Source: Candidatus Acidiferrales bacterium (GTDB taxonomy: Bacteria; Acidobacteriota; Terriglobia; Acidiferrales; UBA7541). From it: DNA of 64,000 nt. Shown here one piece after another: positions 31,186 to 41,330 of the stretch. A model generated the notes under the pieces. The model was not told the origin of the DNA. It did not search any database and saw only the letters and a list, made by a program, of their open reading frames with translations. The translations under genes were made by a program, and so were the position numbers. Where the stretch lies: contig JASHRC010000184.1 in the NCBI GenBank assembly GCA_030037525.1, positions 1 to 64,000 on the forward strand, written 5' to 3'. Within the stretch, counting starts at the first letter, position 1; every line of letters starts with the position of its first letter.

Positions 31186-33479
31186 GGCCTCGCCGGGAGG
31201 GAGTTTCGAACCTTCGTGCACCTTGGGTGTGCCTGCTCGCCCTCTCCTGCCTCCTCGCGGCGGCGGCACGCGGCGAGCAGACGCGATTTTGGAAGCAGAC
31301 CAGTTTTTCGCAATTCGAGAAGGGAACAGCTAAAGGCGTAGCCATCCGCAGTGATGGAGAGCTCGCGCCGGCTCCGCAGTTCCGGGCGTTTGCCGATCCG
31401 AACCTTGCTTACGTGTGGGCCTTGGGTCTGGATTCCCGCGGACGACTCTATGCGGCGGGCGGCTCCAATGCCAAAGTGCTGCGCTTTGATGACAGCGGCA
31501 AACCAACCACGGTCTTTGAATCGAGCGAGCTAGCTGCGCAGGCACTTGCGTTTGATTCTTCCGACAACCTCTACGTGGGCACCTCTCCGGATGGCAAAGT
31601 CTACAAAGTGACCCCGGACGGCACGAGCAAAGTCTTTTTCGAGCCGAAGACCAAGTACATCTGGGCACTGGCGATCGACCCCAAGGGCGCCCTTTTTGTG
31701 GCCACCGGGGACAGCGGGCAGGTCTTCGTCGTCGGTCCCGATGGAAATGGCAAGCTCTTTTATCAAAGTCGCGAACGCCACGCTCGATCTCTGGCCTTTG
31801 ACTCCAAGGGCAGTCTGCTGATTGGAACCGAACCGGATGGTCTTGTCCTGCGGGTTGAAATCAACCGGAAAAACGCTCCCGAAGCGGGGTCCTCGTTCGT
31901 ACTGTGCGAGACCGACAAATCGGAGATTACTTCCCTGGTCGAAGACAAGGACGGAAATATCTACGCAGCTTCGGTCGGAGAGAAGGAGCACCTACCGCCC
32001 AGCCCCCGGTTTCTACCGAGCCCCACCCCGCAACCGAGCACCCCGCCGAGCCCGCAAGCCGCCGGGCCCCCGGCGCAGCAGGCTCCCCCGCCAGCTGCCA
32101 CTTTCACCTTTCCGTCGGTTGCCACTGCGGGAGGAGCCGAGGTGGTGAAAATTTCCTCCGACGGATCCCCGGAAACGCTCTGGACGTCGCGCGACAATCT
32201 GGTATTCGCGCTGGGGTTCTCCGCGAGCGCGAAGTTGCTCCTGGGAACAGGCAATATGGGAAACCTGATCGAGCTTGAAGGCAACGACCTCTATTCCAGC
32301 GTGGCAGCGACGGCTTCGTCTCAAGTGACGAGTCTTGTCTCCGGGCCTGCCGGCAAAGTTTTCGTCGCCACGGCCAATCCGGGCAAAATTTTCGCGCTCG
32401 GCCCCGGATACGAAACCAACGGGACCTTCGAATCTGACACGTTCGACGCGAAGATTTTTTCCCGGTGGGGTCGCCTCACCTGGTGGGGTGAAAACGGTGC
32501 CCTGCAGGGCAAAGTTGCCTTTTACGTGCGTTCGGGCAACACCTCCAGTCCCGAGGACAACTGGAGTCCCTGGGCGGGACCATACACGGAATCCGGGGCC
32601 GAAGCGGTCGGTTGTCCTCCGGCCCGCTTCGTGCAATGGAAGGCCGTTTTTCTGAACCACAGCGCGGATCACGGGGCGATTCCCAACCTCTTTTGGGTGA
32701 GCCTCGCGTATCTGCGGAAAAACGTGGCGCCCGTGATCGACGACATCGCCATCCAAAATCCGGGTGTTCGCGTCGTGGGGTTCCCGACGCAGCCCAATGG
32801 GCCGGGCAACGCCCTACCGGTAGCCCTGCGCATGCCGCGCGGATCGGAGGGAGCTCCGTCGATCGAGATGATGAGCGCGGAGGGTTCCAGGGCCGAGGCG
32901 CCGGCACAGGGATTCGCGCAAAGGGGTTATCAAAGCGTGCTCTGGAGCGCTCACGACGATAACGATGATGATCTAATCTTCACCCTCTACTATCGCGGAG
33001 AAGGCGAACAGAACTGGCGGCTGCTGAAGGATCAACTCACGCAGCGCTACTATTCCTGGGATACCTCCACAATGCCGGACGGTGCTTACTATTTGAAGAT
33101 TATGGCTTCCGATTCCCCTTCCAACCCGGCCGATCAGGCGCTTTGGTCCGAGCGGACCAGCGAGCGTTGGGAAGTGGCGAACACTCCTCCCCGTATCGAT
33201 AATTTGCGCGCCGGCTCCGGTGTGCTCAATACCAAGGCTTCCTTCGACGCCACGAGCACATCGGGCCCCATTGCCCGCGCGCGATACAGCATCGATGCCG
33301 GAGAATGGCAAATTATTTTTCCGACCGGTTTGCTGTCGGACGCTCCCAAGGAGAGCTATTTTATGGAGCTTCCGGGGCTCGCGGTCGGCGAGCACACGCT
33401 GGCTGTTGAAGTGGCCGACAGATTCGGCAACACGGCGACGGCCAAGGTCACCTTCACCGTGCCGCCGCACAATCGCTAG
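31182..33479 (+). CDS. Secreted beta-propeller (NHL/SMP-30-like) protein
   Basis: Repeated LGLDSRGRLYAAGGSNAKVLRFD / LAFDSSDNLYVGTSPDGKVYKVTPDG / LAIDPKGALFVATGDSGQVF blades; GTGA overlap with the upstream stop. Confidence 0.78.
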   Translation: MRPRREGVSNLRAPWVCLLALSCLLAAAARGEQTRFWKQTSFSQFEKGTAKGVAIRSDGELAPAPQFRAFADPNLAYVWALGLDSRGRLYAAGGSNAKVLRFDDSGKPTTVFESSELAAQALAFDSSDNLYVGTSPDGKVYKVTPDGTSKVFFEPKTKYIWALAIDPKGALFVATGDSGQVFVVGPDGNGKLFYQSRERHARSLAFDSKGSLLIGTEPDGLVLRVEINRKNAPEAGSSFVLCETDKSEITSLVEDKDGNIYAASVGEKEHLPPSPRFLPSPTPQPSTPPSPQAAGPPAQQAPPPAATFTFPSVATAGGAEVVKISSDGSPETLWTSRDNLVFALGFSASAKLLLGTGNMGNLIELEGNDLYSSVAATASSQVTSLVSGPAGKVFVATANPGKIFALGPGYETNGTFESDTFDAKIFSRWGRLTWWGENGALQGKVAFYVRSGNTSSPEDNWSPWAGPYTESGAEAVGCPPARFVQWKAVFLNHSADHGAIPNLFWVSLAYLRKNVAPVIDDIAIQNPGVRVVGFPTQPNGPGNALPVALRMPRGSEGAPSIEMMSAEGSRAEAPAQGFAQRGYQSVLWSAHDDNDDDLIFTLYYRGEGEQNWRLLKDQLTQRYYSWDTSTMPDGAYYLKIMASDSPSNPADQALWSERTSERWEVANTPPRIDNLRAGSGVLNTKASFDATSTSGPIARARYSIDAGEWQIIFPTGLLSDAPKESYFMELPGLAVGEHTLAVEVADRFGNTATAKVTFTVPPHNR

Positions 33480-33584
33480 GAGCAAGCTGCCGCTTCGTTC
33501 GCCCCAACCGCGGCGCCTGTAAATTTGGTGGAGCTCGCCTGGAAGGAAGATGTTTGTTTCGACGACGCCCTGGCCCCCACGACC

Positions 33585-34052
33585 CTATACGTCCCCCTGC
33601 CGCCAATGCAAAGGTGGAAAATCGATTTTCCAGAAATTCGGCGCCGGTCGGTCAAATTCCAGAGGCACCTGATAACCTTCGGCCCCGCGCCTGGGCGGCC
33701 GAACCACTTTGCAGGTGACTTGCTCGCTCGTGCCGGCGTGCTCGAGAACCACTTGAGTAGTATCGGCGGGGAGCCGCTGGCTCATGACCACTACTGCGCC
33801 GTAGGGGGTCACGCTGAGCGTGGCTACGTCGAACTTCTTGGCTTGGCCTTCGAGCGCCACGTGAACGCTCGCTCGGACTCGCAGCAATACGCGTTGCGTG
33901 CGCCATCGCTCGCGGTCCGCCAAACTCGATCGAAGCGGAGCCGGCTGCGGCTTAGCAAGTTTCGTTCGTGACAGTTCGAAATTTTGAATCTTCAAAGGTC
34001 CACACCCCAAAAACTCAGATCCGTGGAAACCAGCGCCACGCCCAAATCCCAT
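33585..34052 (-). CDS. PilZ-like domain protein (degenerate motif)
   Basis: RTQRVLLRVRASVHVALEG...FDVATLSVTPYGAVVVM...YQVPLEFDRP resembles PilZ; start uncertain. Confidence 0.6.
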   Translation of the reverse strand: MGFGRGAGFHGSEFLGCGPLKIQNFELSRTKLAKPQPAPLRSSLADRERWRTQRVLLRVRASVHVALEGQAKKFDVATLSVTPYGAVVVMSQRLPADTTQVVLEHAGTSEQVTCKVVRPPRRGAEGYQVPLEFDRPAPNFWKIDFPPLHWRQGDV

Positions 34053-34330
34053 CCGTCTGGACGCTTCAGACCTTGCCAGACTACCACCGCGTCGGCCATC
34101 TTGCGGTTTACTAGATTCGTCAGCCGGATCTGCTCACGCAGGCTGATTTCCCGCGGGCTCACCAGCAGGCAGCCGTAGGTATTGACGACGCGCGTAAATC
34201 CAGCCTCGAAGCGTAAGGGGCCGCCGCTTCCGGTCCACTCAATGGTGACCGGCACGCGGGAATTCATTCGAGGCCCGCGCCGTTGGGTTCTGTTTCGCAG
34301 GTCGCTGGGCAGGGTCTCCCCGAAGGGCAT
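33992..34330 (-). CDS. PilZ-like domain protein (degenerate motif)
   Basis: RRGPRMNSRVPVTIEWTG...TRVVNTYGCLLVSPREISLREQIRL...DLGVALVSTDLSFWGVDL. Confidence 0.65.
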   Translation of the reverse strand: MPFGETLPSDLRNRTQRRGPRMNSRVPVTIEWTGSGGPLRFEAGFTRVVNTYGCLLVSPREISLREQIRLTNLVNRKMADAVVVWQGLKRPDGWDLGVALVSTDLSFWGVDL

Positions 34331-34480
34331 CTTCAGAAACTCTCCCAGGAAATCGGATTCGCAATCTGCGAATCACTCTAGGAGCGCCGGCGGATGGGGG
34401 TCAATAGTACAGAGGGCCAGTCGCTTTCGCTGTACCAGGAGACAGCGAAACGGAGGGACCCTCGAATTGGCCGGCCGACC

Positions 34481-37400
34481 TCAATCGGCGGAAACGGAGC
34501 TGTCCACCAGTCGCGGCTTCGCGATTCCGACGATTCTTCCAAATCGCCGCTCCATCCAGTTCTGGAACCCGTCCATATAGGTGTAAAAGACGGGTGTCAA
34601 ATAGAGGGTTACGAGCTGCGAAAAGATTAGCCCGCCCACAACCGCCACGCCGAGCGGTCGGCGCGAGGTTGCGCCAGCGCCACCGCCCACGGCAATCGGC
34701 AGCGTGCCCATCAGCGCGGCCATGGTGGTCATCATAATGGGGCGGAAGCGCACGAGCGACCCTTCATAGACGGCCTTCTCCGCCGTGCTGTGGCCTTCCC
34801 GTTCGCGGGCGATGGCAAAGTCGACCATCATGATTGCGTTTTTCTTCACAATTCCGATCAGCATGATGACGCCCACGAACCCGTACAAATCTAGGCTGTA
34901 GTGAAAGATCTGGAGGCTCAGCAGCGCGCCAAATGCCGCCGACGGCAAGCCCGACAAAATCGTGAGCGGGTGAATGAAGCTTTCATACAGGATGCCCAGC
35001 ACGATGTAGATCACCAGGATGGCGATCAGGAGCAGAATGCCCAGGCCGGTCAGCGAGGATTGAAACGCCTGCGCCGTCCCTTGGAACTGGGAGGAGACCG
35101 ATTGAGGCAGCAAACGCGTGAGCTCGTTGATCTGGTCGACGGCCTGCCCAATGGCCACGCCGGGCCGCAGGTTGAAGGAAATCGTCACGGAGGGAAGCTG
35201 GCCCAGGTGATTTACGGTCAGGGGTCCGAGGCTGGTCGACAGGCTGGCCACCGCGTTCAGCGGAACCAACGTTCCGCTGCCGGAGCGCACGTACAGCATC
35301 GGGAGGGCCGCGGGGTCGCGTTGATATTTGTCTTCGAGCTCTTCGATCACCCAATATTCGTCGTTCGGCGCGTAGATGGTAGAGACCTGGCGTTGGCCGT
35401 ACGCCGCGTAGAGCGCATCTTCCACCTGCTCAGCGCTCACGTTGAGCGCCGAAGCTTTATCACGGTCAATTTTGACGTCCACCTGGGGGTTGGCAATTTC
35501 CAGGTCGCTGGTCAGGTCCTGAATCGTGTTGAGGCTCTGCATTTTTCGCTCGAAATCGGTCGCCACCCGATACAGTTCTTCCGTGTCGGGACCCTGCAGC
35601 GTCAGCTGGTAGGGGCTCTCGGTAACGTTCCCCCCGATTTGTATCGGCGGCGGATTGCGCAAAAAGGCGAGGATTCCCGGAACCCTCCCAAGCTTCGGGC
35701 GCATTTCCTGCATCACTTCGGTGATATCAGGATGATGCGCAAACCAGGGAGTGATGGTGCGCAGTGTGCTTCCAATCACCGGGAGGTTGCCGTATTTGCT
35801 ATCCAGCGCGAGCATCGTCTGGCTCGGTATTTCCGGGCGCTCCGACCGCGGCTTGAGGTGAATGAAAATGAATCCGGAGTTGCCGCCGCCGCTGCCGCCG
35901 AACTGGCCGATCGTCGAGAAAAAGCCGAGTCGGTTGGGATCGGCCAGCAAGACCTTATTCAGCGCTTCTTGATGGGTCGTCATGGCGTCGAAGGAAATGC
36001 CCTGAGCGGCGCGCGTGTAACCCTCGATCATCCCGGCGTCGACTTCCGGCAAAAACCCTTTGGGGATGACCGCAAACTGCCAGATGGTGATCAGCAGGAT
36101 CACGCCTGAGGTGACCATGATGAAGACGCGGTGGTGTAGCGCCCAACGGAGGGAAGCATCATATGTGGCGAGCAGCCGCTCGAAAAAGCGCTCCAGTGCC
36201 ATGTAGACCCTGCCGTGCCTCATCTCGTGCTTGGGCCGCAGGAACCGGCTGCAAAGCATCGGCGTGAGGGTCAAGGAGACAAAACCGGAAACCAGCACGG
36301 ACATAATGATGACGACGGCGAACTCATGCAGCAGCCGCCCGATGATGCCGCTCATGAAAAACACCGGCAGAAACACCGCCGCGAGCGACAGAGTCATGGA
36401 AATGATCGTGAAACCGATCTCGCGCGAACCCTGGAGGGACGCACCGAGCGGGGCCTCACCCATTTCCATGTGCCGGACGATGTTCTCGAGCATCACGATC
36501 GCATCGTCAACGACGAAACCCACCGACAGCGTCATGGCCATCAGCGACAGGTTGTCGACCGTGTAGTTGAGCAGGTACATCACGGCGAACGTTCCGATGA
36601 GCGACATGGGAAGCGCGATGCTCGGAATCACGGTGGCAGAAAGATTTCGCAGGAACAGGAAGATCACTAAAACGACCAAGCAGATGGCCAGGAAGAGCGT
36701 GAACTTCACATCGTTTACCGACGCCCGAATCTCCGCCGATCGGTCGTACACTGCGATCAGATTCACCGAAGGGGGCAGGATGGCCTGGAATTGGGGCAGA
36801 ACGCGCTTGACTCCGTCGACCACCTCCACCGTGTTCGTGCCCGGCTGTCGCTGAACAGCCAGCATGATGGCGTGCCCGTCGTTGTAGGAGTTGGAGATCT
36901 TGTCGTTCTGCACGCCATCGACCACCTCCCCCAGGTCCTGTAAGCGCACCGGGGAACCGTTTCGGTAGGTGACGATCAGCGGCCGGTACAGGTAGGCGCG
37001 CATCAACTGGCCGGTGGCCTGTACCGCATAGGCTTTGTGCGGGCCGTAGAGCGTGCCCGTCGGCAGATTCACGTTCGCGTTCTCGACGGCCGCGGTGACC
37101 TCATCGATGCCGATCTGCCGCGTCGCCAGTGCCTGCGGGTCGAGCTTGATTCGCACCGCGTATTTTTGCGATCCGAACACTTGAACCTGCGCCACCCCCT
37201 TGACCATCGAAATCCGCTCGGCCAGCAGAGTCTCCGCGTACTGGTCTACGACTTGCGGCGCGAGCGTCGCCGAGCTCAGTGCTAGGAAGAAAACGGGTTG
37301 GTCGGCGGGGTTCACCTTTTGGAATGTTGGCGGGCTGGGCATGTTCGGAGGGAGCTGCCCCTGCACCCGGGAGATTGCCGACTGGACATCTTGCGCGGCG

Positions 37401-37708
37401 GCGTCGATGTTCCGGCTGAGATCGAACTGCAAGGTAATGCCCGTGCTGCCCAGTCGGCTCGTGGAGGTCATCGAGTCGAGTCCGGCAATCGTGGAGAACT
37501 GCTTTTCAAGCGGCGTGGCCACCGCGGCCGCCATGGTGTCCGGGTTCGCGCCCGGCAAGCTGGCCGACACATCAATGGTTGGGTAATCGATGGTCGGAAG
37601 GTCACTCACGGCGAGCGACCGGTAGGCAATAATCCCGAAAATGAGGATTGCCGCCATGACCAGCGTGGTCATAATCGGCCGGCGAATGAACAGCTCGGAA
37701 ACGTGCAT
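34481..37708 (-). CDS. RND multidrug efflux permease (AcrB/MdtB-C family)
   Basis: MHVSELFIRRPIMTTLVMAAILIFGIIAYRSL; SVGFVVDDAIVMLENIVRHME; 1075 aa. Confidence 0.95.
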   Translation of the reverse strand: MHVSELFIRRPIMTTLVMAAILIFGIIAYRSLAVSDLPTIDYPTIDVSASLPGANPDTMAAAVATPLEKQFSTIAGLDSMTSTSRLGSTGITLQFDLSRNIDAAAQDVQSAISRVQGQLPPNMPSPPTFQKVNPADQPVFFLALSSATLAPQVVDQYAETLLAERISMVKGVAQVQVFGSQKYAVRIKLDPQALATRQIGIDEVTAAVENANVNLPTGTLYGPHKAYAVQATGQLMRAYLYRPLIVTYRNGSPVRLQDLGEVVDGVQNDKISNSYNDGHAIMLAVQRQPGTNTVEVVDGVKRVLPQFQAILPPSVNLIAVYDRSAEIRASVNDVKFTLFLAICLVVLVIFLFLRNLSATVIPSIALPMSLIGTFAVMYLLNYTVDNLSLMAMTLSVGFVVDDAIVMLENIVRHMEMGEAPLGASLQGSREIGFTIISMTLSLAAVFLPVFFMSGIIGRLLHEFAVVIIMSVLVSGFVSLTLTPMLCSRFLRPKHEMRHGRVYMALERFFERLLATYDASLRWALHHRVFIMVTSGVILLITIWQFAVIPKGFLPEVDAGMIEGYTRAAQGISFDAMTTHQEALNKVLLADPNRLGFFSTIGQFGGSGGGNSGFIFIHLKPRSERPEIPSQTMLALDSKYGNLPVIGSTLRTITPWFAHHPDITEVMQEMRPKLGRVPGILAFLRNPPPIQIGGNVTESPYQLTLQGPDTEELYRVATDFERKMQSLNTIQDLTSDLEIANPQVDVKIDRDKASALNVSAEQVEDALYAAYGQRQVSTIYAPNDEYWVIEELEDKYQRDPAALPMLYVRSGSGTLVPLNAVASLSTSLGPLTVNHLGQLPSVTISFNLRPGVAIGQAVDQINELTRLLPQSVSSQFQGTAQAFQSSLTGLGILLLIAILVIYIVLGILYESFIHPLTILSGLPSAAFGALLSLQIFHYSLDLYGFVGVIMLIGIVKKNAIMMVDFAIAREREGHSTAEKAVYEGSLVRFRPIMMTTMAALMGTLPIAVGGGAGATSRRPLGVAVVGGLIFSQLVTLYLTPVFYTYMDGFQNWMERRFGRIVGIAKPRLVDSSVSAD

Positions 37709-37717
37709 GAATGCTCT

Positions 37718-38842
37718 TTAGCTCCCCGCCAGGGGGTTTGTGACTTGCACTTTCATATCGGGTATCAGCCGGAGCTGCCCGTCGGTGACCACGGTTTCAC
37801 CCGGCTCGACTCCACTTGAAATCACCGACTCGCTTCCCACCGTGCGGCTCACCTTCACCTTGCGTTGTTCGACGGTTTTGTCTGCCCGGACCACCCAGAT
37901 GATGTCGCCGCTCTGCCCGGTTTGAACCGCTTGGCTGGGCACCACGGTGGCGTTTTCGTCTTCCGCCAGACGCAGGAGGACGGTAGAAAACTGTCCCGGC
38001 CACAGCCGGCGATCTGTGTTTTCGAAAGTGGCTTTGAGTTTGATTGTGCCGGTCGTGTTGTCGACGGTGTTGTCGATGAAAGACAGGTAGCCGATTTCGG
38101 GCTTGGTATCGCCGTACGGAGTGGCTTCTACGCGCAGACGCCCCTGCTTCATAAACTTGTCGATCGAGACAAAATACTGTTCGGGAACCGAGAAATCGAT
38201 GTAAATCGGAGTCACCTGGTTGATCACGATCAGCACCGGCACATCATTCTGCTTCACAATGTTCCCGGGATAGACCTGAAGCGCCCCGGTGCGACCACTG
38301 ATAGGCGCATAAATCTTGCAGTAGCTCAGCTGGAGTCTTGCGGATTCGACCGCCGCCTGGTCAGCCCGCACGGCTGCTTGCTGCGCGTCGGCGTTGGCCT
38401 GCATCTGATCGAGCTGTTCCCTGGGTGTGACGCCCGCTTTGTAAAGTTCCCGGTAACGCTTGGCCTGCACGTCATCGAGTTCCGCCTGCGCTTGGTCTCG
38501 CGCCTGGTTCGCTTGGGCCTGCTCGAGAGCCGCCTCGAATGGCCGAGCATCCAGAGTGAACAGCAAGTCGTCCTTTTCTACGAACTGGCCTTCCTTAATG
38601 TGCACCTGCTCGAGAACGGCGTTCACCTGTGCCTTGATCGATACATTGGAATAGGCGTCGGCTGACCCGATCGCGGTGAGTTCGATGGGCACCGACCTCT
38701 TGTCCGCCTTCGCCACTGTCACCGGCACCGCGAAACTCGGTGCCGTCTGGGCCGTCTTGGTGCACCCGGCAGCCAGGATCGCAGCCAGACCGAGAAGCAG
38801 TAGTGCCGAGTGCGTTCGGTTGCTTTTCCTCAAGCGATGCAT
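37718..38842 (-). CDS. RND efflux periplasmic adaptor (MdtA/AcrA family)
   Basis: Lipobox-like ILAAGC; VSIKAQVNAVLEQVHIKEGQFVEKDDLLFTLD; IYAPISGRTGALQVYPGNIV. Confidence 0.94.
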   Translation of the reverse strand: MHRLRKSNRTHSALLLLGLAAILAAGCTKTAQTAPSFAVPVTVAKADKRSVPIELTAIGSADAYSNVSIKAQVNAVLEQVHIKEGQFVEKDDLLFTLDARPFEAALEQAQANQARDQAQAELDDVQAKRYRELYKAGVTPREQLDQMQANADAQQAAVRADQAAVESARLQLSYCKIYAPISGRTGALQVYPGNIVKQNDVPVLIVINQVTPIYIDFSVPEQYFVSIDKFMKQGRLRVEATPYGDTKPEIGYLSFIDNTVDNTTGTIKLKATFENTDRRLWPGQFSTVLLRLAEDENATVVPSQAVQTGQSGDIIWVVRADKTVEQRKVKVSRTVGSESVISSGVEPGETVVTDGQLRLIPDMKVQVTNPLAGS

Positions 38843-38957
38843 CTCCTGGGGTTTCCTCTGTTTTGACCGGGACAGGTCAGGCGAGGGACCACAATTCTAT
38901 GATAACGCCTCTCAACCGGTTTGGTTCTCTCGATCGCTCGCCTGGCGGGTTGCGCGT

Positions 38958-39585
38958 TCAACAGTTAGACGTGGCCAGTGAAGTGAACGTTTCGGACAAA
39001 GCCCGCCATTTCAACCGGCTGCGGCTTGATCGAGGAACCAAACCACGGGGCCGGCCCGATTCCGCCCGCCGGGTACTGGCAACCGCCATCTCCCGGTGTT
39101 TCTTCTCTTCCAGCACCGGCGAGCCGGGGAACAGAGATGCGGTATGACCCTCAGCTCCTAGACCGAGAAGCTCCAGGTCGAAAGCGGGTGGCGCGGGACC
39201 GAAGAACTTCCGCAATTCCGACTCGTATGCGCGGGCGGCCGTTTCGGGCGAGCGAAACTCCTCCGGTCCTGGCACCCGGTGCACCTTGTCGGCAGGGATC
39301 GGCACGCGTACGATCAATGCCTCGCGTGTCATCCGGTAATTGCTCAACGGATCTTCTTTCGCAACCCACCGTTCGTCCCCCCAAGAATAGATGAACCTTA
39401 TCCCACGGGGTTCGCCGATTCTGGCGTTCGCCGTCGGCCCACAACCGGTACAGCTGCTCGGGGGTGTGCCCGCCGGAAAGTGCGACGACAAACCGTCCTC
39501 GCTCGCTGAAGGCCCGATCCATCCCGCGCACCAGCTCCTTTAGCGCCGCGCGGCTCAGCGCATCGATATCGGCCAAAACTCGCAA
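38958..39585 (-). pseudogene. pgl: 6-phosphogluconolactonase gene split by a single-base frameshift
   Basis: Frame A: FVVALSGGHTPEQLYRLWADG...DKVHLF; frame B: SWGDERWVAKEDPLSNYRMTREALIV...AFDLELLGLGAEGHTASLFPGSPVLEEKK; change at about 39383. Confidence 0.8.
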
Positions 39586-39602
39586 GTCCTTTCGCGGTGC
39601 GA

Positions 39603-40514
39603 TTACTTCCGCGCCGTCTTCACCGCGTGGCCGCCAAACTCATGCCGCATCATGGCCAGCAGCTTGTTTGAAAACGGCTCAGGGTCCTGCGAACGAAACC
39701 GCGCGTCGAGTGCACCGGTCAGCGCCGGCAAGGGCACACCGTGTTCGATGCCCTCGATAGCGGTCCAGCGCCCCTCCCCTGAATCGGTGACATAGGCTTC
39801 GATGCCCTCGAGCGCAGGATTCTTCGAGAGCGCATTCACCGTCAGATCCAGCAGCCAAGACCGAACCACGCTCCCGTACTGCCAGATTTTCGTGATCTGG
39901 AGCAGGTCAAGTCCGAATTCCGTCTTGTGCCGGAACAGATCGAGCCCTTCCGCGTACGCCTGCATGATTCCGTATTCAATTCCGTTGTGAACCATCTTGA
40001 CGTAATGTCCCGCACCGCACGGACCGACTCGTCCCCATCCCTTGTCCGGTACCGGAGCGAGCGTCTGGAAAATCGGCGCCAGGCGCGCGACCACATCCGC
40101 GTCGCCGCCGACCATCAGGCTATACCCTTCGGTCAGTCCCCAAACGCCGCCGCTTGTTCCGCAGTCGACGAAATTGATTTTCCGTGCTGTAAGTGCCGCG
40201 CCGCGCCGCACCGAATCGCGATAATACGAATTTCCGCCGTCAATCAGAGTGTCCCCCGGCGCCAGGTGCGGGACCAGGAGATCGATCGTATCATCCACGG
40301 GCTTTCCGGAAGGCACCATGATCCAAACCGCCCGTGGCGCTTGGAGCTGTGCCATAAGTTTGTCGATCGAGTCGGCGCCCGCCGCGCCACGCTCGACGGC
40401 GCGCGCCACGGCGGCCCGATCGCGGTCGAGCCCAATGACTTTGTGCCCTCCGCGCACCAAGCGTTCGGCCATGAAGCCGCCCATTTTCCCGAGTCCAATC
40501 ATCCCCAGTTCCAT
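39603..40514 (-). CDS. gnd: 6-phosphogluconate dehydrogenase, decarboxylating (short YqeC/GntZ-like form)
   Basis: MELGMIGLGKMGGFMAERLVRGGH; IDGGNSYYRDS; FVDCGTSGGVWG; GAGHYVKMVHNGIEYGIMQAYAEG. Confidence 0.94.
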   Translation of the reverse strand: MELGMIGLGKMGGFMAERLVRGGHKVIGLDRDRAAVARAVERGAAGADSIDKLMAQLQAPRAVWIMVPSGKPVDDTIDLLVPHLAPGDTLIDGGNSYYRDSVRRGAALTARKINFVDCGTSGGVWGLTEGYSLMVGGDADVVARLAPIFQTLAPVPDKGWGRVGPCGAGHYVKMVHNGIEYGIMQAYAEGLDLFRHKTEFGLDLLQITKIWQYGSVVRSWLLDLTVNALSKNPALEGIEAYVTDSGEGRWTAIEGIEHGVPLPALTGALDARFRSQDPEPFSNKLLAMMRHEFGGHAVKTARK

Positions 40515-40534
40515 CGTGCATCCTCCTTGGCCGG

Positions 40535-41164
40535 CTACGACCTTTGCGATCGGTCTGTCCCAATGCCCAATTGCGCCAACTCGCCGCGCAGCTGCGCGAC
40601 GTTTACAAACCGGATTGTGTGCATGCCCATTTCTCGCGCGCATTCCAGATTCAGCCCGCGATCATCGATCAACACGCACTCGCCTGGCTCGCGCTGGGTG
40701 ATTTTGAGCGCCAGGCTGTAAATGCCCCGGTCGGGCTTGCGCACACCCAGATAACAGGAACTAAAAAAAGCGCTGAAGTACTCCCGCAGCCGAAAGGTGC
40801 GGATGCGGTACTCGTTGATTTCGAGCGACTCGTTGTTGAGCGCGGCCATCATGTAACGCCGCGTCCGCGCCAGTTCGCCCAAGAACTCCAGCCCCTCGGC
40901 GAGCGGCTGCGACTGTTCGAACATGAATCGTTTGAAGTCGTCGATCGAAAACGGCCGGTCGCGGTAGAACACCGTCCGTTGCAGGTACTCGTTGAGACTG
41001 GCCTTGCCGCATTCGAAGGCGTTCAGCATCAGCTCGTGCCGGTCCTCGAAATCGGCAAAATCGAGATGAAAAGTTTCGACCGCGCATTGGCGCGACCGCC
41101 GATCCCAGCCGTTGGTCAGGATCACGCCGCCGTTGTCCCAGAAAGTTGTGCTGACTTCCGTCAT
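40535..41164 (-). CDS. HAD-superfamily hydrolase
   Basis: FWDNGGVILTNGW motif I, AALNNESLEINEYRI, GVRKPDRGIY, CVLIDDRGLNLECAREMGM. Confidence 0.82.
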   Translation of the reverse strand: MTEVSTTFWDNGGVILTNGWDRRSRQCAVETFHLDFADFEDRHELMLNAFECGKASLNEYLQRTVFYRDRPFSIDDFKRFMFEQSQPLAEGLEFLGELARTRRYMMAALNNESLEINEYRIRTFRLREYFSAFFSSCYLGVRKPDRGIYSLALKITQREPGECVLIDDRGLNLECAREMGMHTIRFVNVAQLRGELAQLGIGTDRSQRS

Positions 41165-41330
41165 GATTATTGGGACGGCCAATCTGCTGGCCGGATCGAA
41201 GTGAGTAGAAAGGCCGAATCGAGAACTGCCCTCCTATTATCCTCACCCTGGTTCCGCTCTAGAAGCACAATTCTGGGCTGTCGCTCTTGGGCGGCTGGGC
41301 TTGGTCGGCTTCGAGTATGATGAGCAGCCG

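Noticed and set aside
34901-36109. Long plus-strand ORF (402 aa)
   Set aside because: Antisense to the RND permease; no domain features.
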